Both the position numbers and the translations under genes were made by a program. This document shows, in pieces, positions 29,763 to 42,028 of a stretch of DNA of 64,000 nt. The first letter of the stretch is position 1. Each line of letters starts with the position of its first letter. Below the pieces are notes generated by a model. The model was not told the origin of the DNA, searched no databases, and saw only the letters and a list, made by a program, of their open reading frames with translations. The stretch comes from Pseudomonas chlororaphis (GTDB lineage Bacteria > Pseudomonadota > Gammaproteobacteria > Pseudomonadales > Pseudomonadaceae): NCBI RefSeq assembly GCF_001921865.1, contig NZ_MSCT01000008.1:527208-591207 (forward strand), written 5' to 3'.

Positions 29763-30653
29763 TTATGCCTGGGCCCTTGGCAGATCGACTTGTGCGTCCA
29801 GTAGGGCCATGAAAGCCCGCGCGGCATTCGACAGCGTCCGTTCGGTGTGCAGGATATAGCCTAGCTGGCGAGTGAGCTGTATGCCCGGTAAAGGAATGCG
29901 CGCCACCTGATCGTCGAGCATGGTGCGCGGCAGGACGCTCCAGGCCAGGCCGATGGATACCATCATCTTGATGGTTTCCAGATAGTTGGTGCTCATGGCG
30001 ATATTCGGGGTCAGGCCCTGGGCCTCGAACAGCCGCTGGACAATATGGTGGGTAAAGGTATTGCCACCGGGGAAAACCGCCGGATGCAGGGCGATGTCGG
30101 CCAGACTGACCGTGCCGTTGCTCACCAGTGGGTGCTCGGGGGCGGCGACGAAGTCCAGCGGGTCGTCCCATACCGGGGTGGCCTTGACCAGCGCGTGAGG
30201 CTCGGGGGCCAGGGTGATCACCGCCAGCTCGGCGCGGCCATGGAGGATCTCTTCGTAGGCCACTTCCGAATCGAGGAACTGGATGTCCAGTGCCACTTCC
30301 GGGTAACGGCGAGTAAAGGCCCGCAGCAAAGGCGGCAAGCGGTGCAGGCCGATATGGTGACTGGTGGCCAGGGTCAGGCGGCCGGTGACCTCGCCGGTCA
30401 GGTTGGTCAGTGCCCGGCGGGTATCGTCCAGCACATTGAGGATCTGATAGGCCCGGGGCAGCAGGGCGCGTCCGGCCTCGGTCAGGCCCACCTCGCGGCC
30501 CAGCCGATCGAACAACCGGACATTGAGTTGCTGCTCAAGGCCGGCAATACGCTTGCTGATGGCTGGCTGGGTCAGGTGCAGGCGCTCGCCGGCACCGGAG
30601 AAACTGCCGGTCTCGGCGATCGCGATAAAGGCGTTGAGGTTGGCCAGGTCCAT
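29763..30653 (-). CDS. LysR-family regulator divergent from leuC
   Basis: 296 residues. The helix-turn-helix is LNAFIAIAETGSFSGAGERL then HLTQPAISKRIAGLE, followed by the LysR effector domain (TGRLTLATSHHIGLHRLPP). The start ATG is at 30653. It is divergent from leuCD across 147 nt, and the same LysR gene lies beside leuC in P. aeruginosa. It may regulate leucine biosynthesis, but conserved position alone does not prove it. Confidence 0.9.
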   Translation of the reverse strand: MDLANLNAFIAIAETGSFSGAGERLHLTQPAISKRIAGLEQQLNVRLFDRLGREVGLTEAGRALLPRAYQILNVLDDTRRALTNLTGEVTGRLTLATSHHIGLHRLPPLLRAFTRRYPEVALDIQFLDSEVAYEEILHGRAELAVITLAPEPHALVKATPVWDDPLDFVAAPEHPLVSNGTVSLADIALHPAVFPGGNTFTHHIVQRLFEAQGLTPNIAMSTNYLETIKMMVSIGLAWSVLPRTMLDDQVARIPLPGIQLTRQLGYILHTERTLSNAARAFMALLDAQVDLPRAQA

Positions 30654-30800
30654 GGTCGTATTCCAGTTGGTTATCCAAAGTATAAAAAATATGAATTTGA
30701 GTTATTTAATGTAACGCCATAGCATCAGCCTCACAAGCCAAGGGGTTATTGATGCTGTTTGCCATGACCCACGGCATAGAAAATGATGAGGAACCGTCTG

Positions 30801-32219
30801 ATGGCCGGCAAAACGCTCTACGACAAGCTCTGGGATTCGCATTTGGTCAAGCAGCGCGACGATGGCTCGGCGCTGATTTATATCGATCGTCACATCATTC
30901 ATGAAGTGACCTCGCCGCAAGCCTTCGAAGGCCTGCGCCTGGCCGGGCGCAAGCCTTGGCGCATCGATGCCAACATCGCGACCCCAGACCACAACGTACC
31001 GACCACCCCGGAGCGCAAGGGCGGCATCAGCGCCATCGCCGACCAGGTCTCGCGTTTACAGGTGCAGACCCTCGACGACAACTGCGACGAATACGGCATC
31101 GTCGAATTCAAGATGAACGACGTGCGCCAAGGAATCGTCCACGTCATCGGCCCGGAGCAGGGCGCGACCCTGCCGGGCATGACCGTGGTCTGCGGCGACT
31201 CCCACACCTCGACCCACGGGGCCTTCGGCGCCCTGGCCCACGGTATCGGTACCTCTGAGGTCGAGCACGTGCTCGCGACCCAGTGCCTGGTCGCCAAGAA
31301 AATGAAAAACATGCTGGTGCGAGTCGAGGGCACGTTGCCATTTGGCGTGACCGCCAAGGACATCGTCCTGGCCGTGATCGGCAAGATCGGCACTGCCGGC
31401 GGTAACGGCCATGCCATCGAATTCGCCGGCAGCGCGATTCGCGACCTGTCCGTCGAAGGCCGCATGACCATCTGCAACATGTCCATCGAAGCCGGCGCCC
31501 GCGTGGGCCTGGTGGCGGCGGACGACAAGACCGTGGAATACGTCAAGGGCCGGCCGTTCGCTCCCAAGGGCGCGGAATGGGACCTTGCCGTCGAAGCCTG
31601 GAAAGACCTGGTGTCCGACGCCGATGCCCGATTCGATACCGTGGTCGAGCTGGACGCCGCGCAAATCAAGCCGCAAGTCAGCTGGGGGACGTCCCCGGAG
31701 ATGGTCCTGGCCGTCGATCAGAACGTGCCGGACCCGGCTCGGGAAATGGACCTGGTCAAGCGCGACTCTATCGTCCGTGCCTTGAAATACATGGGCTTGA
31801 CCGCCAACCAGGCAATCACCGACATCCAGCTGGACCGGGTCTTCATCGGCTCCTGCACCAACTCGCGGATCGAAGACCTGCGCGCCGCGGCGGTGATCGC
31901 CAAGGGCCGCAAGGTGGCCTCGACCATCAAGCAGGCCATCGTGGTCCCGGGTTCGGGCCTGGTGAAGGCCCAGGCGGAATCGGAAGGCCTGGACAAGATT
32001 TTCCTGGAGGCGGGTTTCGAATGGCGCGAGCCGGGTTGCTCGATGTGCCTGGCGATGAACCCGGACCGCCTGGAGTCCGGCGAGCATTGCGCATCGACCT
32101 CGAACCGCAACTTCGAGGGGCGCCAGGGGGCCGGTGGTCGTACTCACCTGGTCAGCCCGGCCATGGCCGCGGCCGCCGCAGTCAGCGGTCGTTTCGTCGA
32201 CGTCCGTGAATTGATCTAA
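30801..32219 (+). CDS. leuC: 3-isopropylmalate dehydratase, large subunit
   Basis: 472 residues. The [4Fe-4S] ligands are visible in [13 protein letters not shown] and [10 protein letters not shown]. With LeuD it isomerises 2-isopropylmalate to 3-isopropylmalate, the second step of leucine synthesis. The ATG at 30801 has GAGGAA seven bases upstream, preferred over the in-frame start at 30783. It is followed by leuD after 10 nt. Confidence 0.97.
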   Translation: MAGKTLYDKLWDSHLVKQRDDGSALIYIDRHIIHEVTSPQAFEGLRLAGRKPWRIDANIATPDHNVPTTPERKGGISAIADQVSRLQVQTLDDNCDEYGIVEFKMNDVRQGIVHVIGPEQGATLPGMTVVCGDSHTSTHGAFGALAHGIGTSEVEHVLATQCLVAKKMKNMLVRVEGTLPFGVTAKDIVLAVIGKIGTAGGNGHAIEFAGSAIRDLSVEGRMTICNMSIEAGARVGLVAADDKTVEYVKGRPFAPKGAEWDLAVEAWKDLVSDADARFDTVVELDAAQIKPQVSWGTSPEMVLAVDQNVPDPAREMDLVKRDSIVRALKYMGLTANQAITDIQLDRVFIGSCTNSRIEDLRAAAVIAKGRKVASTIKQAIVVPGSGLVKAQAESEGLDKIFLEAGFEWREPGCSMCLAMNPDRLESGEHCASTSNRNFEGRQGAGGRTHLVSPAMAAAAAVSGRFVDVRELI

Positions 32220-32229
32220 GGAGCGCAGC

Positions 32230-32874
32230 ATGAAAGCTTTCACCCAGCACACCGGTCTTGTCGCGCCTCTGGATCGGGCCAACGTCGACACCGATCAGAT
32301 CATTCCCAAGCAATTCCTCAAGTCGATCAAGCGTACCGGCTTCGGGCCGAACCTGTTCGACGAGTGGCGTTACCTGGATGTCGGCCAGCCGTACCAGGAC
32401 AACTCCAAGCGCCCGCTGAACAAGGATTTTGTGCTCAACGCCGAGCGTTACCAGGGCGCCAGCGTCTTGCTGGCCCGGGAAAACTTCGGCTGCGGCTCCA
32501 GCCGCGAGCACGCGCCGTGGGCGTTGGAAGAATATGGCTTTCGCAGCATCATCGCACCGAGCTACGCTGACATCTTCTTCAACAACAGCTTCAAGAACGG
32601 CTTGCTGCCGATCATCCTCGCCGACGCCGACGTCGATGAGCTGTTCCAGCAGGTCGAGGCCGATCCGGGCTACCAGTTGCAGATCGATCTGCAGGCGCAG
32701 ACCGTGACCCGTCCCGATGGCAAGGTGTTGCGTTTCGAGATCGATGCCTTCCGTAAGCATTGCCTGCTCAACGGCCTGGACGATATCGGCCTGACCTTGC
32801 AGGACGGCGACGCGATCGCCGCTTTCGAGGCCAAGCATCGGGCCAGCCAGCCTTGGTTGTTTCGCGACGCTTGA
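32230..32874 (+). CDS. leuD: 3-isopropylmalate dehydratase, small subunit
   Basis: 214 residues. The swivel-domain signature [15 protein letters not shown] is at about 81-95, and the N-terminus has the conserved [11 protein letters not shown]. It forms the heterodimeric isomerase with LeuC. AAGGAG overlaps the leuC stop region, so translation is coupled closely. It is followed by a 155-nt gap before leuB that holds a GC hairpin (32923-32945) and possibly a separate promoter. Confidence 0.97.
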   Translation: MKAFTQHTGLVAPLDRANVDTDQIIPKQFLKSIKRTGFGPNLFDEWRYLDVGQPYQDNSKRPLNKDFVLNAERYQGASVLLARENFGCGSSREHAPWALEEYGFRSIIAPSYADIFFNNSFKNGLLPIILADADVDELFQQVEADPGYQLQIDLQAQTVTRPDGKVLRFEIDAFRKHCLLNGLDDIGLTLQDGDAIAAFEAKHRASQPWLFRDA

Positions 32875-33029
32875 TCGGCGTTGTTGTCGGCGACAGGCGG
32901 TAAAGCCATTAAAGAACCATCACGGGCTTGAGATTCAGGCCCGCGTTTCGTTCTCTTACAGAGCAGCGGACGCAGCAGCATTTTCCCGGGAGTGCCCACC
33001 CGCACACCGACAGCGCAAATGAGGAAAGC

Positions 33030-34112
33030 ATGAGCAAGCAGATTCTGATTCTCCCAGGTGACGGCATTGGCCCGGAAATCATGGCCGAGGCGGTCAAGGT
33101 GCTGGAGTTGGCCAACGACAAGTACAGCCTGGGCTTCGAGCTGAGCCATGACGTGATCGGTGGCGCGGCCATCGACAAGCACGGCGTGCCGCTGGCCGAC
33201 GAGACCCTGGATCGCGCGCGGGCTGCCGACGCGGTGCTGCTGGGCGCCGTGGGCGGCCCGAAATGGGACAAGATCGAGCGCGATATCCGCCCTGAGCGCG
33301 GTCTGCTGAAGATTCGTGCGCAGTTGGGACTGTTCGGCAACCTGCGTCCGGCGATCCTCTATCCGCAATTGGCCGATGCTTCCAGCCTCAAGCCGGAAAT
33401 CGTCTCCGGCCTGGATATCCTCATCGTTCGTGAGCTGACCGGTGGCATCTACTTCGGCGCGCCGCGCGGCACCCGCGAGCTGGAAGGTGGCGAGCGTCAG
33501 TCCTACGACACGTTGCCTTACAGCGAGAGCGAAATCCGTCGCATCGCCCGCGTCGGCTTCGACATGGCCCGGGTGCGCGGCAAGAAACTCTGCTCGGTGG
33601 ACAAGGCCAACGTCCTGGCGTCCAGCCAGCTGTGGCGCGAAGTCGTCGAGCAAGTGGCCAAGGACTACCCGGATGTCGAGCTGAGCCACATGTACGTCGA
33701 TAACGCCGCCATGCAGCTGGTACGCGCGCCGAAGCAGTTCGACGTGATCGTCACCGACAACATGTTCGGCGACATCCTTTCCGACGAAGCCTCGATGCTC
33801 ACCGGTTCCATCGGCATGCTGCCGTCGGCGTCGCTGGATGCCAACAACAAAGGTATGTACGAGCCATGCCACGGTTCGGCGCCGGATATTGCCGGGCAGG
33901 GCGTCGCCAACCCGTTGGCAACCATCCTCTCGGTGTCGATGATGCTGCGTTACAGCTTCAACTTGAACGCCGCGGCGGACGCCATCGAACAGGCCGTGAG
34001 CCTGGTGCTGGATCAGGGCTTGCGTACAGGCGACATCTGGTCGGCCGGTTGCGCCAAGGTGGGTACGCAGGAAATGGGCGATGCAGTAGTCGCCGCGCTG
34101 CGGAATCTGTAA
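33030..34112 (+). CDS. leuB: 3-isopropylmalate dehydrogenase
   Basis: 360 residues. Features: the N-terminal [15 protein letters not shown], the substrate arginines in [16 protein letters not shown], the metal-binding aspartates in [15 protein letters not shown] and the NAD-site [15 protein letters not shown]. It oxidises 3-isopropylmalate to 2-oxoisocaproate with NAD. The ATG at 33030 has GAGGAAAGC upstream. The longer frame from 32928 lacks conserved sequence. Confidence 0.97.
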   Translation: MSKQILILPGDGIGPEIMAEAVKVLELANDKYSLGFELSHDVIGGAAIDKHGVPLADETLDRARAADAVLLGAVGGPKWDKIERDIRPERGLLKIRAQLGLFGNLRPAILYPQLADASSLKPEIVSGLDILIVRELTGGIYFGAPRGTRELEGGERQSYDTLPYSESEIRRIARVGFDMARVRGKKLCSVDKANVLASSQLWREVVEQVAKDYPDVELSHMYVDNAAMQLVRAPKQFDVIVTDNMFGDILSDEASMLTGSIGMLPSASLDANNKGMYEPCHGSAPDIAGQGVANPLATILSVSMMLRYSFNLNAAADAIEQAVSLVLDQGLRTGDIWSAGCAKVGTQEMGDAVVAALRNL

Positions 34113-34117
34113 TCTTT

Positions 34118-34147
34118 CGGGCCCACCGCTCAGACGGTGGCCCACTT
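34118..34147 (+). terminator. Terminator between leuB and asd
   Basis: A near-perfect stem (GGGCCCACCG with CGGTGGCCC, one bulge) followed by ACTTTTG. It lies 6 nt past the leuB stop, so asd may also have its own promoter or partial read-through. Confidence 0.65.
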
Positions 34148-34166
34148 TTGTATAGGTGTAGTTGCG

Positions 34167-35279
34167 ATGAAACGTGTAGGTCTGATCGGTTGGCGCGGCA
34201 TGGTCGGTTCCGTGCTCATGCAGCGGATGCTGGAAGAGCAGGACTTCGATCTTATCGAGCCGGTGTTTTTCACCACTTCCAATGTCGGTGGCCAAGGCCC
34301 GTCCGTGGGCAAGGACATTGCTCCGCTCAAGGACGCTTACAGCATTGAAGAGCTGAAGACCCTCGACGTGATCCTGACCTGCCAGGGCGGCGACTACACC
34401 AGCGAAGTCTTCCCCAAGCTGCGCGAAGCCGGCTGGCAGGGTTACTGGATCGATGCCGCTTCTAGCCTGCGTATGCAGGACGATGCGGTGATCATCCTCG
34501 ATCCGGTGAACCGCAAGGTCATCGACCAGCAGCTGGACTCCGGCACCAAGAACTACATCGGCGGCAACTGCACCGTCAGCCTGATGCTGATGGGCCTGGG
34601 CGGCCTGTTCGAAGCCGGCCTGGTGGAATGGATGAGCGCCATGACCTACCAGGCGGCCTCCGGCGCCGGCGCGCAGAACATGCGCGAGTTGATCAAGCAG
34701 ATGGGCGCGACCCACGCCGCCGTGGCGGATGACCTGGCCAACCCGGCCAGCGCCATTCTCGACATCGACCGCAAGGTCGCCGAAGCCATGCGTAGCGATG
34801 CCTACCCGACCGAGAACTTCGGCGTGCCGTTGGCCGGCAGCCTGATCCCGTGGATCGACAAGGAGCTGCCGAACGGCCAGAGCCGCGAAGAGTGGAAGGC
34901 CCAGGCCGAGACCAACAAGATCCTCGGCCGTTTCAAGAGCCCGATCCCGGTCGACGGTATCTGCGTGCGTATCGGCGCCATGCGCTGCCACAGCCAGGCG
35001 CTGACCATCAAGCTGAACAAGGACGTGCCGATCGCCGATATCGAAGGGTTGATCAGCCAGCACAATCCTTGGGTCAAGCTGGTCCCGAACCAGCGCGACA
35101 TCAGCATGCAGGAGCTGAGCCCGACCAAGGTCACCGGTACCCTGAACATTCCGGTGGGCCGCCTGCGCAAGCTGAACATGGGCTCGCAGTTCCTTGGCGC
35201 GTTCACCGTCGGCGACCAGTTGCTGTGGGGCGCGGCCGAACCGCTGCGCCGCATGCTGCGGATCCTGCTCGAGCGTTGA
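34167..35279 (+). CDS. asd: Aspartate-semialdehyde dehydrogenase
   Basis: 370 residues, Gram-negative Asd type. The nucleotide loop [14 protein letters not shown] is at the N-terminus and the catalytic cysteine is in [10 protein letters not shown] (near residue 135). It makes aspartate semialdehyde, the branch point to lysine/diaminopimelate, threonine and methionine, and is normally essential. It is followed by a degenerate paralogue (usg). Confidence 0.97.
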   Translation: MKRVGLIGWRGMVGSVLMQRMLEEQDFDLIEPVFFTTSNVGGQGPSVGKDIAPLKDAYSIEELKTLDVILTCQGGDYTSEVFPKLREAGWQGYWIDAASSLRMQDDAVIILDPVNRKVIDQQLDSGTKNYIGGNCTVSLMLMGLGGLFEAGLVEWMSAMTYQAASGAGAQNMRELIKQMGATHAAVADDLANPASAILDIDRKVAEAMRSDAYPTENFGVPLAGSLIPWIDKELPNGQSREEWKAQAETNKILGRFKSPIPVDGICVRIGAMRCHSQALTIKLNKDVPIADIEGLISQHNPWVKLVPNQRDISMQELSPTKVTGTLNIPVGRLRKLNMGSQFLGAFTVGDQLLWGAAEPLRRMLRILLER

Positions 35280-35298
35280 TTCCCCGATGCGTTGAAGG

Positions 35299-35331
35299 AG
35301 CCCGCGCCTTGCAAGAGACGCGGGCTTTTTT
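35299..35331 (+). terminator. Terminator of asd
   Basis: Stem GCCCGCG/CGCGGGC with a 12-nt loop and a T6 tail, 20 nt past the asd stop. Confidence 0.88.
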
Positions 35332-35350
35332 GTGGCGGCCTCAAAACCGT

Positions 35351-35380
35351 TATCGCGAGGGGGCGAGTTTGCTCACGATA
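35351..35380. repeat. REP-like imperfect palindrome
   Basis: TATCGCGAG pairs with CTCACGATA (one mismatch) around a 12-nt loop. It resembles the TATCGCGAGC-type REP of fluorescent pseudomonads, in the asd-usg gap. Confidence 0.5.
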
Positions 35381-35472
35381 GGGCCTGACAGATTCCGCAT
35401 TCCCCATTGAATTGCCTCGCCCCCAAGCCCCGGGTAAAGTGCCGCTCCCCCCGTTTTTCCAGAGGTAGCACC

Positions 35473-36483
35473 ATGAACCAGTCCCTTGATATCGCCGTGA
35501 TCGGTGCCACCGGTACGGTCGGGGAAACCCTCGTGCAGATTCTCGAAGAGCGCGATTTTCCGGTCGGCAACCTGCATTTACTGGCCAGCAGCGAGTCGGC
35601 GGGGCACTCGGTATTGTTTCGCGGGAAAAATGTGCGTGTGCGTGAGGTCGAGGCGTTCGATTTCAGCAAGGTGCAACTGGCGTTTTTCGCTGCCGGCCCG
35701 GCAGTGACCCTGAGCTTTGCCCCGCGGGCCACGGCGGCCAGCTGCGCGGTAATCGACCTGTCGGGCGCCTTGCCCGCGACCCAGGCGCCGAACCTGGTGC
35801 CGGAAGCCAATGCCGGCGTGCTGGCGAGCCTGAAGAAACCGGTTCAGTTGAGCAGCCCCAGCGCCGCGGCTACTTCGTTGGCGGTGGTATTGGCGCCTTT
35901 GCAGGCATTGTTCGGCATTCAGCGGGTCAGTCTGGTCGCCAGTCTGGCGGTGTCCACCCAGGGTCGCGAAGCCGTGACCGAGCTGGCGCGGCAAACTGCC
36001 GAGCTGCTCAATGCGCGTCCGCTGGAGCCGCGCTTCTTTGACCGACAGATGGCATTCAACCTGCTGGCGCAGGTCGGCACGCCCGACGCGCAAGGCCACA
36101 CCTTGTTGGAAAAGCGTCTGGTCCGGGAGTTGCGCGAGGTGCTGGCGCAGCCTTTATTAAAGATTTCTGTCAGTTGTATTCAAGCACCGGTGTTTTTTGG
36201 CGATAGCTATAGCGTGACTCTACAGTCAGACCAGGCTATCGATCTGGAGGCGGTGCAAGCCGCGCTGGATGGGGCTCCGGGTGTGGAGCTGGTAGAGGCG
36301 GGTGATTATCCGACCGCAGTCGGGGATGCAGTCGGGCAGGATGCGGTATATGTCGGACGGGTTCGCAGAGGTATCGACGACCCGGCGGAACTTAATCTCT
36401 GGGTGACGTCAGATAACGTACGCAAAGGCGCTGCGCTCAACGCGGTGCAGCTGGCTGAGTTGTTGATAAAAGACCTTCTGTAA
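35473..36483 (+). CDS. usg: Degenerate aspartate-semialdehyde dehydrogenase paralogue
   Basis: 336 residues, homologous in layout to Asd: GATGTVGETLVQILEERDFP at the N-terminus, and SVSCIQAPVFFGDSYSVTLQ in the dimerisation domain. At the position of the catalytic cysteine the sequence reads LSSPSAAATSLAV, with no cysteine, so it is unlikely to be an active dehydrogenase. This matches the Usg-1 family found between asd and fimV or truA in many gammaproteobacteria, whose role is unknown. The start ATG is at 35473 after AGAGGTAG. Confidence 0.9.
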   Translation: MNQSLDIAVIGATGTVGETLVQILEERDFPVGNLHLLASSESAGHSVLFRGKNVRVREVEAFDFSKVQLAFFAAGPAVTLSFAPRATAASCAVIDLSGALPATQAPNLVPEANAGVLASLKKPVQLSSPSAAATSLAVVLAPLQALFGIQRVSLVASLAVSTQGREAVTELARQTAELLNARPLEPRFFDRQMAFNLLAQVGTPDAQGHTLLEKRLVRELREVLAQPLLKISVSCIQAPVFFGDSYSVTLQSDQAIDLEAVQAALDGAPGVELVEAGDYPTAVGDAVGQDAVYVGRVRRGIDDPAELNLWVTSDNVRKGAALNAVQLAELLIKDLL

Positions 36484-36683
36484 AAGATACTTGCCCACAA
36501 TTTGCAGAATGATTCTAGCCGGGCGCTATGCTTGGCTGGTGCTGGAGGTGAGCTGCGGTCAGGGGCTTCCAAGGCATGCAGACATAAACGCGCGAGCGGC
36601 CTCCTGGCTGCGCGCAATGCCTTCGGGCGGCGGCTACAACACCTTCTCGCTGGCCGAGGAATGTTCAAACAAAGGATGAGGCT

Positions 36684-39284
<2,601 letters not shown>

Positions 39285-39300
39285 TTCTCGCGGGTAACAA

Positions 39301-39333
39301 AAAACGGCAGCCCATCGAGGCTGCCGTTTTTGT
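39301..39333. terminator. Bidirectional terminator between fimV and the M24 gene
   Basis: Stem AAAACGGCAGC/GCTGCCGTTTT with an 8-9 nt loop, flanked by A and T runs, between converging genes. Confidence 0.9.
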
Positions 39334-39358
39334 TTTCGGACCAAATGGGTGGGGGTTG

Positions 39359-40018
39359 TCAGTCCAGCAGGTCTTCGTAAAACGCCCCGAACGGCCGGGT
39401 AGGGTGGGCGATCTGGATCTCCAGAATCCATAGGCCAACGTTGGGGCAGGCCTCGAAGTTGCCCAGGTCGCCCGCTCGATAGATGGCGTGGGGAAAATCG
39501 CTGACCCGGTGGCCCTTGATCTGCAGATTCAACACCCAGCCCATGGCGGTCGCCTGTTCCTCGGCGTAGCGGTAGAGGGCAGGGCCGGCCACCTTGTGTT
39601 CGCTCCAGTAATCGCGAACGCGCTCGAAGAGGGTCTTGGCCGCCGCGGCGCAGGCTTGCATTTCGGGGTCCTTGCCGGTGACGAACGTTGCGCCGCAATC
39701 GCCTTCGTGGCGATCCCAGACCACTCCCAGGTCGATAAAGAAGATGTCGTCGTCGCCCAGCGCCGGGTCGCCTTCGGAGCGCTGCTTGAAGGTCTTCAGG
39801 GTGTTTTCGCCAAAGCGGATCAGTGCTGGGTGCCAGATTCGGTCCATGCCTGACTCGGCGAGAATCTCCAGCCCCAGCGCGCGTGCCTGGGATTCGAGCA
39901 TGCCAGGTGTGATGCGGGTGGCTATTTGGTCGATGGCCTCCCAAGTCTTGCGTTTGGCATGGAGCATGCCTTGCAGGCTGTAGGCAAGGCCTACGGCTTC
40001 TTTGTCGATGGCGGTCAT
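39359..40018 (-). CDS. M24-family metallopeptidase-like protein
   Basis: 219 residues with the pita-bread fold of methionine aminopeptidase/prolidase. Metal-ligand motifs are visible: FFIDLGVVWDRHEGDCGATF (two aspartates), HRVSDFPHAIY (histidine) and WILEIQIAHP (glutamate). It lacks a signal peptide and the N-terminal domain of aminopeptidase P. The gene is inserted on the opposite strand between fimV and truA, which are otherwise neighbours in Pseudomonas. A perfect palindrome (40053-40076) sits just before its start and is probably its operator. The substrate is unknown; some members act as X-Pro dipeptidases or creatinase-like enzymes. Confidence 0.85.
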   Translation of the reverse strand: MTAIDKEAVGLAYSLQGMLHAKRKTWEAIDQIATRITPGMLESQARALGLEILAESGMDRIWHPALIRFGENTLKTFKQRSEGDPALGDDDIFFIDLGVVWDRHEGDCGATFVTGKDPEMQACAAAAKTLFERVRDYWSEHKVAGPALYRYAEEQATAMGWVLNLQIKGHRVSDFPHAIYRAGDLGNFEACPNVGLWILEIQIAHPTRPFGAFYEDLLD

Positions 40019-40052
40019 TGATCAGGTTCCGGTCGAGTGGGTTTTGTTTTTT

Positions 40053-40076
40053 CGCTATATATTTCGATATATAGCG
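40053..40076. promoter_or_regulatory. Perfect 10-4-10 palindrome, candidate operator
   Basis: CGCTATATAT, then TTCG, then ATATATAGCG: a perfect inverted repeat 35 nt upstream of the M24 peptidase start and 143 nt upstream of truA. It is too AT-rich and has no T run on either side, so an operator is more likely than a terminator. The regulator is unknown. Confidence 0.7.
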
Positions 40077-40218
40077 TTTGCCCGTGTTTATGTGCAATCC
40101 CCTTGCTGTTCGTCACTGTGTCGCGAACAAGCCTCAACTAAAAGTCGGCGGTGCATGGCGTCTGCCTGTGGGCGCTTTATAATGGTCGCCTTTGCGCATA
40201 TCAGCAGGCTGTAAGTTC

Positions 40219-41073
40219 TTGGCAAATATAGATAACGCGGCCGCCGAAATGGCGGCCGCAGGCTTTTTCAGAATCGCGTTGGGCGTCGAATACAAGGGCT
40301 CGCGTTACCGCGGCTGGCAACGACAGGCTTCCGGTGTTCCAAGTGTCCAGGAAGCGCTTGAAAAGGCGCTGTCCCGGGTGGCGGATTCGCCGGTTCTGTT
40401 GTCCTGCGCCGGGCGTACCGATGCGGGCGTGCATGCCTGCGGGCAGGTCGTGCACTTCGATACCCAGGCCGAGCGTTCGATGAAGGCTTGGGTGATGGGG
40501 GCCAATATCAACCTGCCCCACGACATCAGCGTGAGCTGGGCCAAGGTCATGCCGGCGCATTTTCATGCGCGGTTCAAGGCGATCGCCCGTCGCTATCGCT
40601 ACGTGATCTACAACGATCAGATCCGTCCGGCGCACTTGAACGAGGAGATCACCTGGAACCATCGCCCGCTGGATGTCGAGCGCATGGCCGAGGCGGCCCA
40701 GCACCTGGTGGGTACCCATGATTTCAGCGCGTTTCGCGCCGGGCAGTGCCAGGCCAAGTCACCGATCAAGGAAATCCACCATCTGCGGGTTACCCAGCAT
40801 GGCAAGATGATCGTCCTGGACATCCGCGCCAGCGCATTCCTGCATCACATGGTGCGCAATATCGCCGGGGTGCTGATGACTATCGGCGCGGGTGAGCGGC
40901 CGGTCGAGTGGGCCAGGGACGTGCTCGAGAGCCGGGTCCGCCGCACGGGCGGGGTGACCGCGCATCCTTTCGGGCTTTATCTGGTGCAGGTCGAGTACCG
41001 CGACGAGTTCGAATTGCCGGAGCGATACATCGGGCCACATTTCCTCACCGGCTTCTCCGAACTTGACGGCTGA
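40219..41073 (+). CDS. truA: tRNA pseudouridine(38-40) synthase
   Basis: 284 residues from a TTG at 40219. The catalytic aspartate lies in CAGRTDAGVHACGQVVHF, and the family segments YKGSRYRGWQRQ and HHMVRNIAGVLM are present. It modifies U38-40 in the anticodon stem. The start is uncertain: ATG at 40249 (MAAAGFFRIALG) would give 274 residues and is also plausible. A perfect GC hairpin (40237-40259) covers the ATG. It is the first gene of the truA-trpF-accD-folC run. Confidence 0.9.
   Translation: MANIDNAAAEMAAAGFFRIALGVEYKGSRYRGWQRQASGVPSVQEALEKALSRVADSPVLLSCAGRTDAGVHACGQVVHFDTQAERSMKAWVMGANINLPHDISVSWAKVMPAHFHARFKAIARRYRYVIYNDQIRPAHLNEEITWNHRPLDVERMAEAAQHLVGTHDFSAFRAGQCQAKSPIKEIHHLRVTQHGKMIVLDIRASAFLHHMVRNIAGVLMTIGAGERPVEWARDVLESRVRRTGGVTAHPFGLYLVQVEYRDEFELPERYIGPHFLTGFSELDG
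40237..40259 (+). promoter_or_regulatory. Perfect GC-rich hairpin at the truA start
   Basis: GCGGCCGCC, then GAAAT, then GGCGGCCGC, followed within 5 nt by CTTTTT. It looks like an intrinsic terminator or translation-blocking hairpin, but lies inside the reading frame if truA starts at the TTG and covers the alternative ATG. Confidence 0.6.
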
Positions 41074-41136
41074 CGCCCGGAAAAGCATTTGCTACCATCC
41101 GGGACTTTCCCGATTTTGCCCTGAGGTTCAAACGAC

Positions 41137-41760
41137 ATGTCAGCCGTTCGCAGCAAAATTTGTGGGATTACCCGCATTGAAGATGCGCTGGCGGCGGTCG
41201 AGGCCGGGGCCGATGCCATCGGACTGGTGTTCTATGCCAAGAGCCCGCGGGCGGTAAATGTCCAGCAGGCCCGGGCCATCATTGCCGCGCTGCCGCCGTT
41301 CGTGACCACCGTGGGCCTGTTCGTCAATGCCAGTCGCTGCGAGCTGGGCGAGATCCTCGACGCGGTGCCGCTGGACCTGTTGCAGTTTCATGGCGACGAA
41401 ACGCCAGCGGATTGCGAGGGGTATCACCGTCCCTATATCAAGGCGCTGCGGGTCAAGGCCGGCGATGACATTGCCGGCAGTTGCGCGGCCTATACGCGGG
41501 CCAGCGGCATCCTGCTCGATACCTATGTCGAGGGCGTCCCGGGGGGAACCGGCGAAGCCTTCGACTGGTCACTGGTACCACAAGGCTTGAGCAAGCCGAT
41601 CATCCTGGCCGGCGGCCTGTCCGCCGAGAATGTCGGCCAGGCGATCGCGCAGGTTTGCCCGTACGCGGTCGACGTCAGCGGTGGGGTGGAGCAAGGCAAG
41701 GGCATCAAGGATCACGCAAAGATTCGCGCGTTCATGCAGGCCGTTCGCGGCAGCTGTTAG
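41137..41760 (+). CDS. trpF: Phosphoribosylanthranilate isomerase
   Basis: 207 residues, a TIM barrel. The general-base cysteine is in [14 protein letters not shown] at the N-terminus, the general-acid aspartate in [14 protein letters not shown], and the phosphate site in [10 protein letters not shown] and [13 protein letters not shown]. It catalyses the third step of tryptophan synthesis. In Pseudomonas trpF is separate from trpC and trpAB, as here. Confidence 0.96.
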   Translation: MSAVRSKICGITRIEDALAAVEAGADAIGLVFYAKSPRAVNVQQARAIIAALPPFVTTVGLFVNASRCELGEILDAVPLDLLQFHGDETPADCEGYHRPYIKALRVKAGDDIAGSCAAYTRASGILLDTYVEGVPGGTGEAFDWSLVPQGLSKPIILAGGLSAENVGQAIAQVCPYAVDVSGGVEQGKGIKDHAKIRAFMQAVRGSC

Positions 41761-42028
41761 TCGATGTGACGGCTGGCAGTCTGCCGCCGTCCATAACACC
41801 ACTGTACAAAACAGGCCGGCGCCGTCGCTGGGCGGGCCGAAAGCGAAGTGGCAACCGCTCTACCCGGGGGTTGTCGGGATGGCTGAGGAGCCGTTCGCTA
41901 CAGGCAGGTCAAGCTCGCGCTGACCGCGGTAACGAACAGATCATCGCCGCACACATGAATTGAGCTCAAGGGCATACGCGGGGCTGCGAACCAGAGCGTT
42001 CGGGCCGCCGGTACTGGAGAAAGAAAGC

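Noticed and set aside
29683..30171. Longer N-terminus of the GGDEF-EAL protein
   Set aside because: This extension is antisense to the LysR gene and encodes Arg/Pro/His-rich sequence with no domain.
32923..32945. Hairpin between leuD and leuB as a leucine attenuator
   Set aside because: No leucine-rich leader peptide and no proper T run; it may be a weak terminator but attenuation is not supported.
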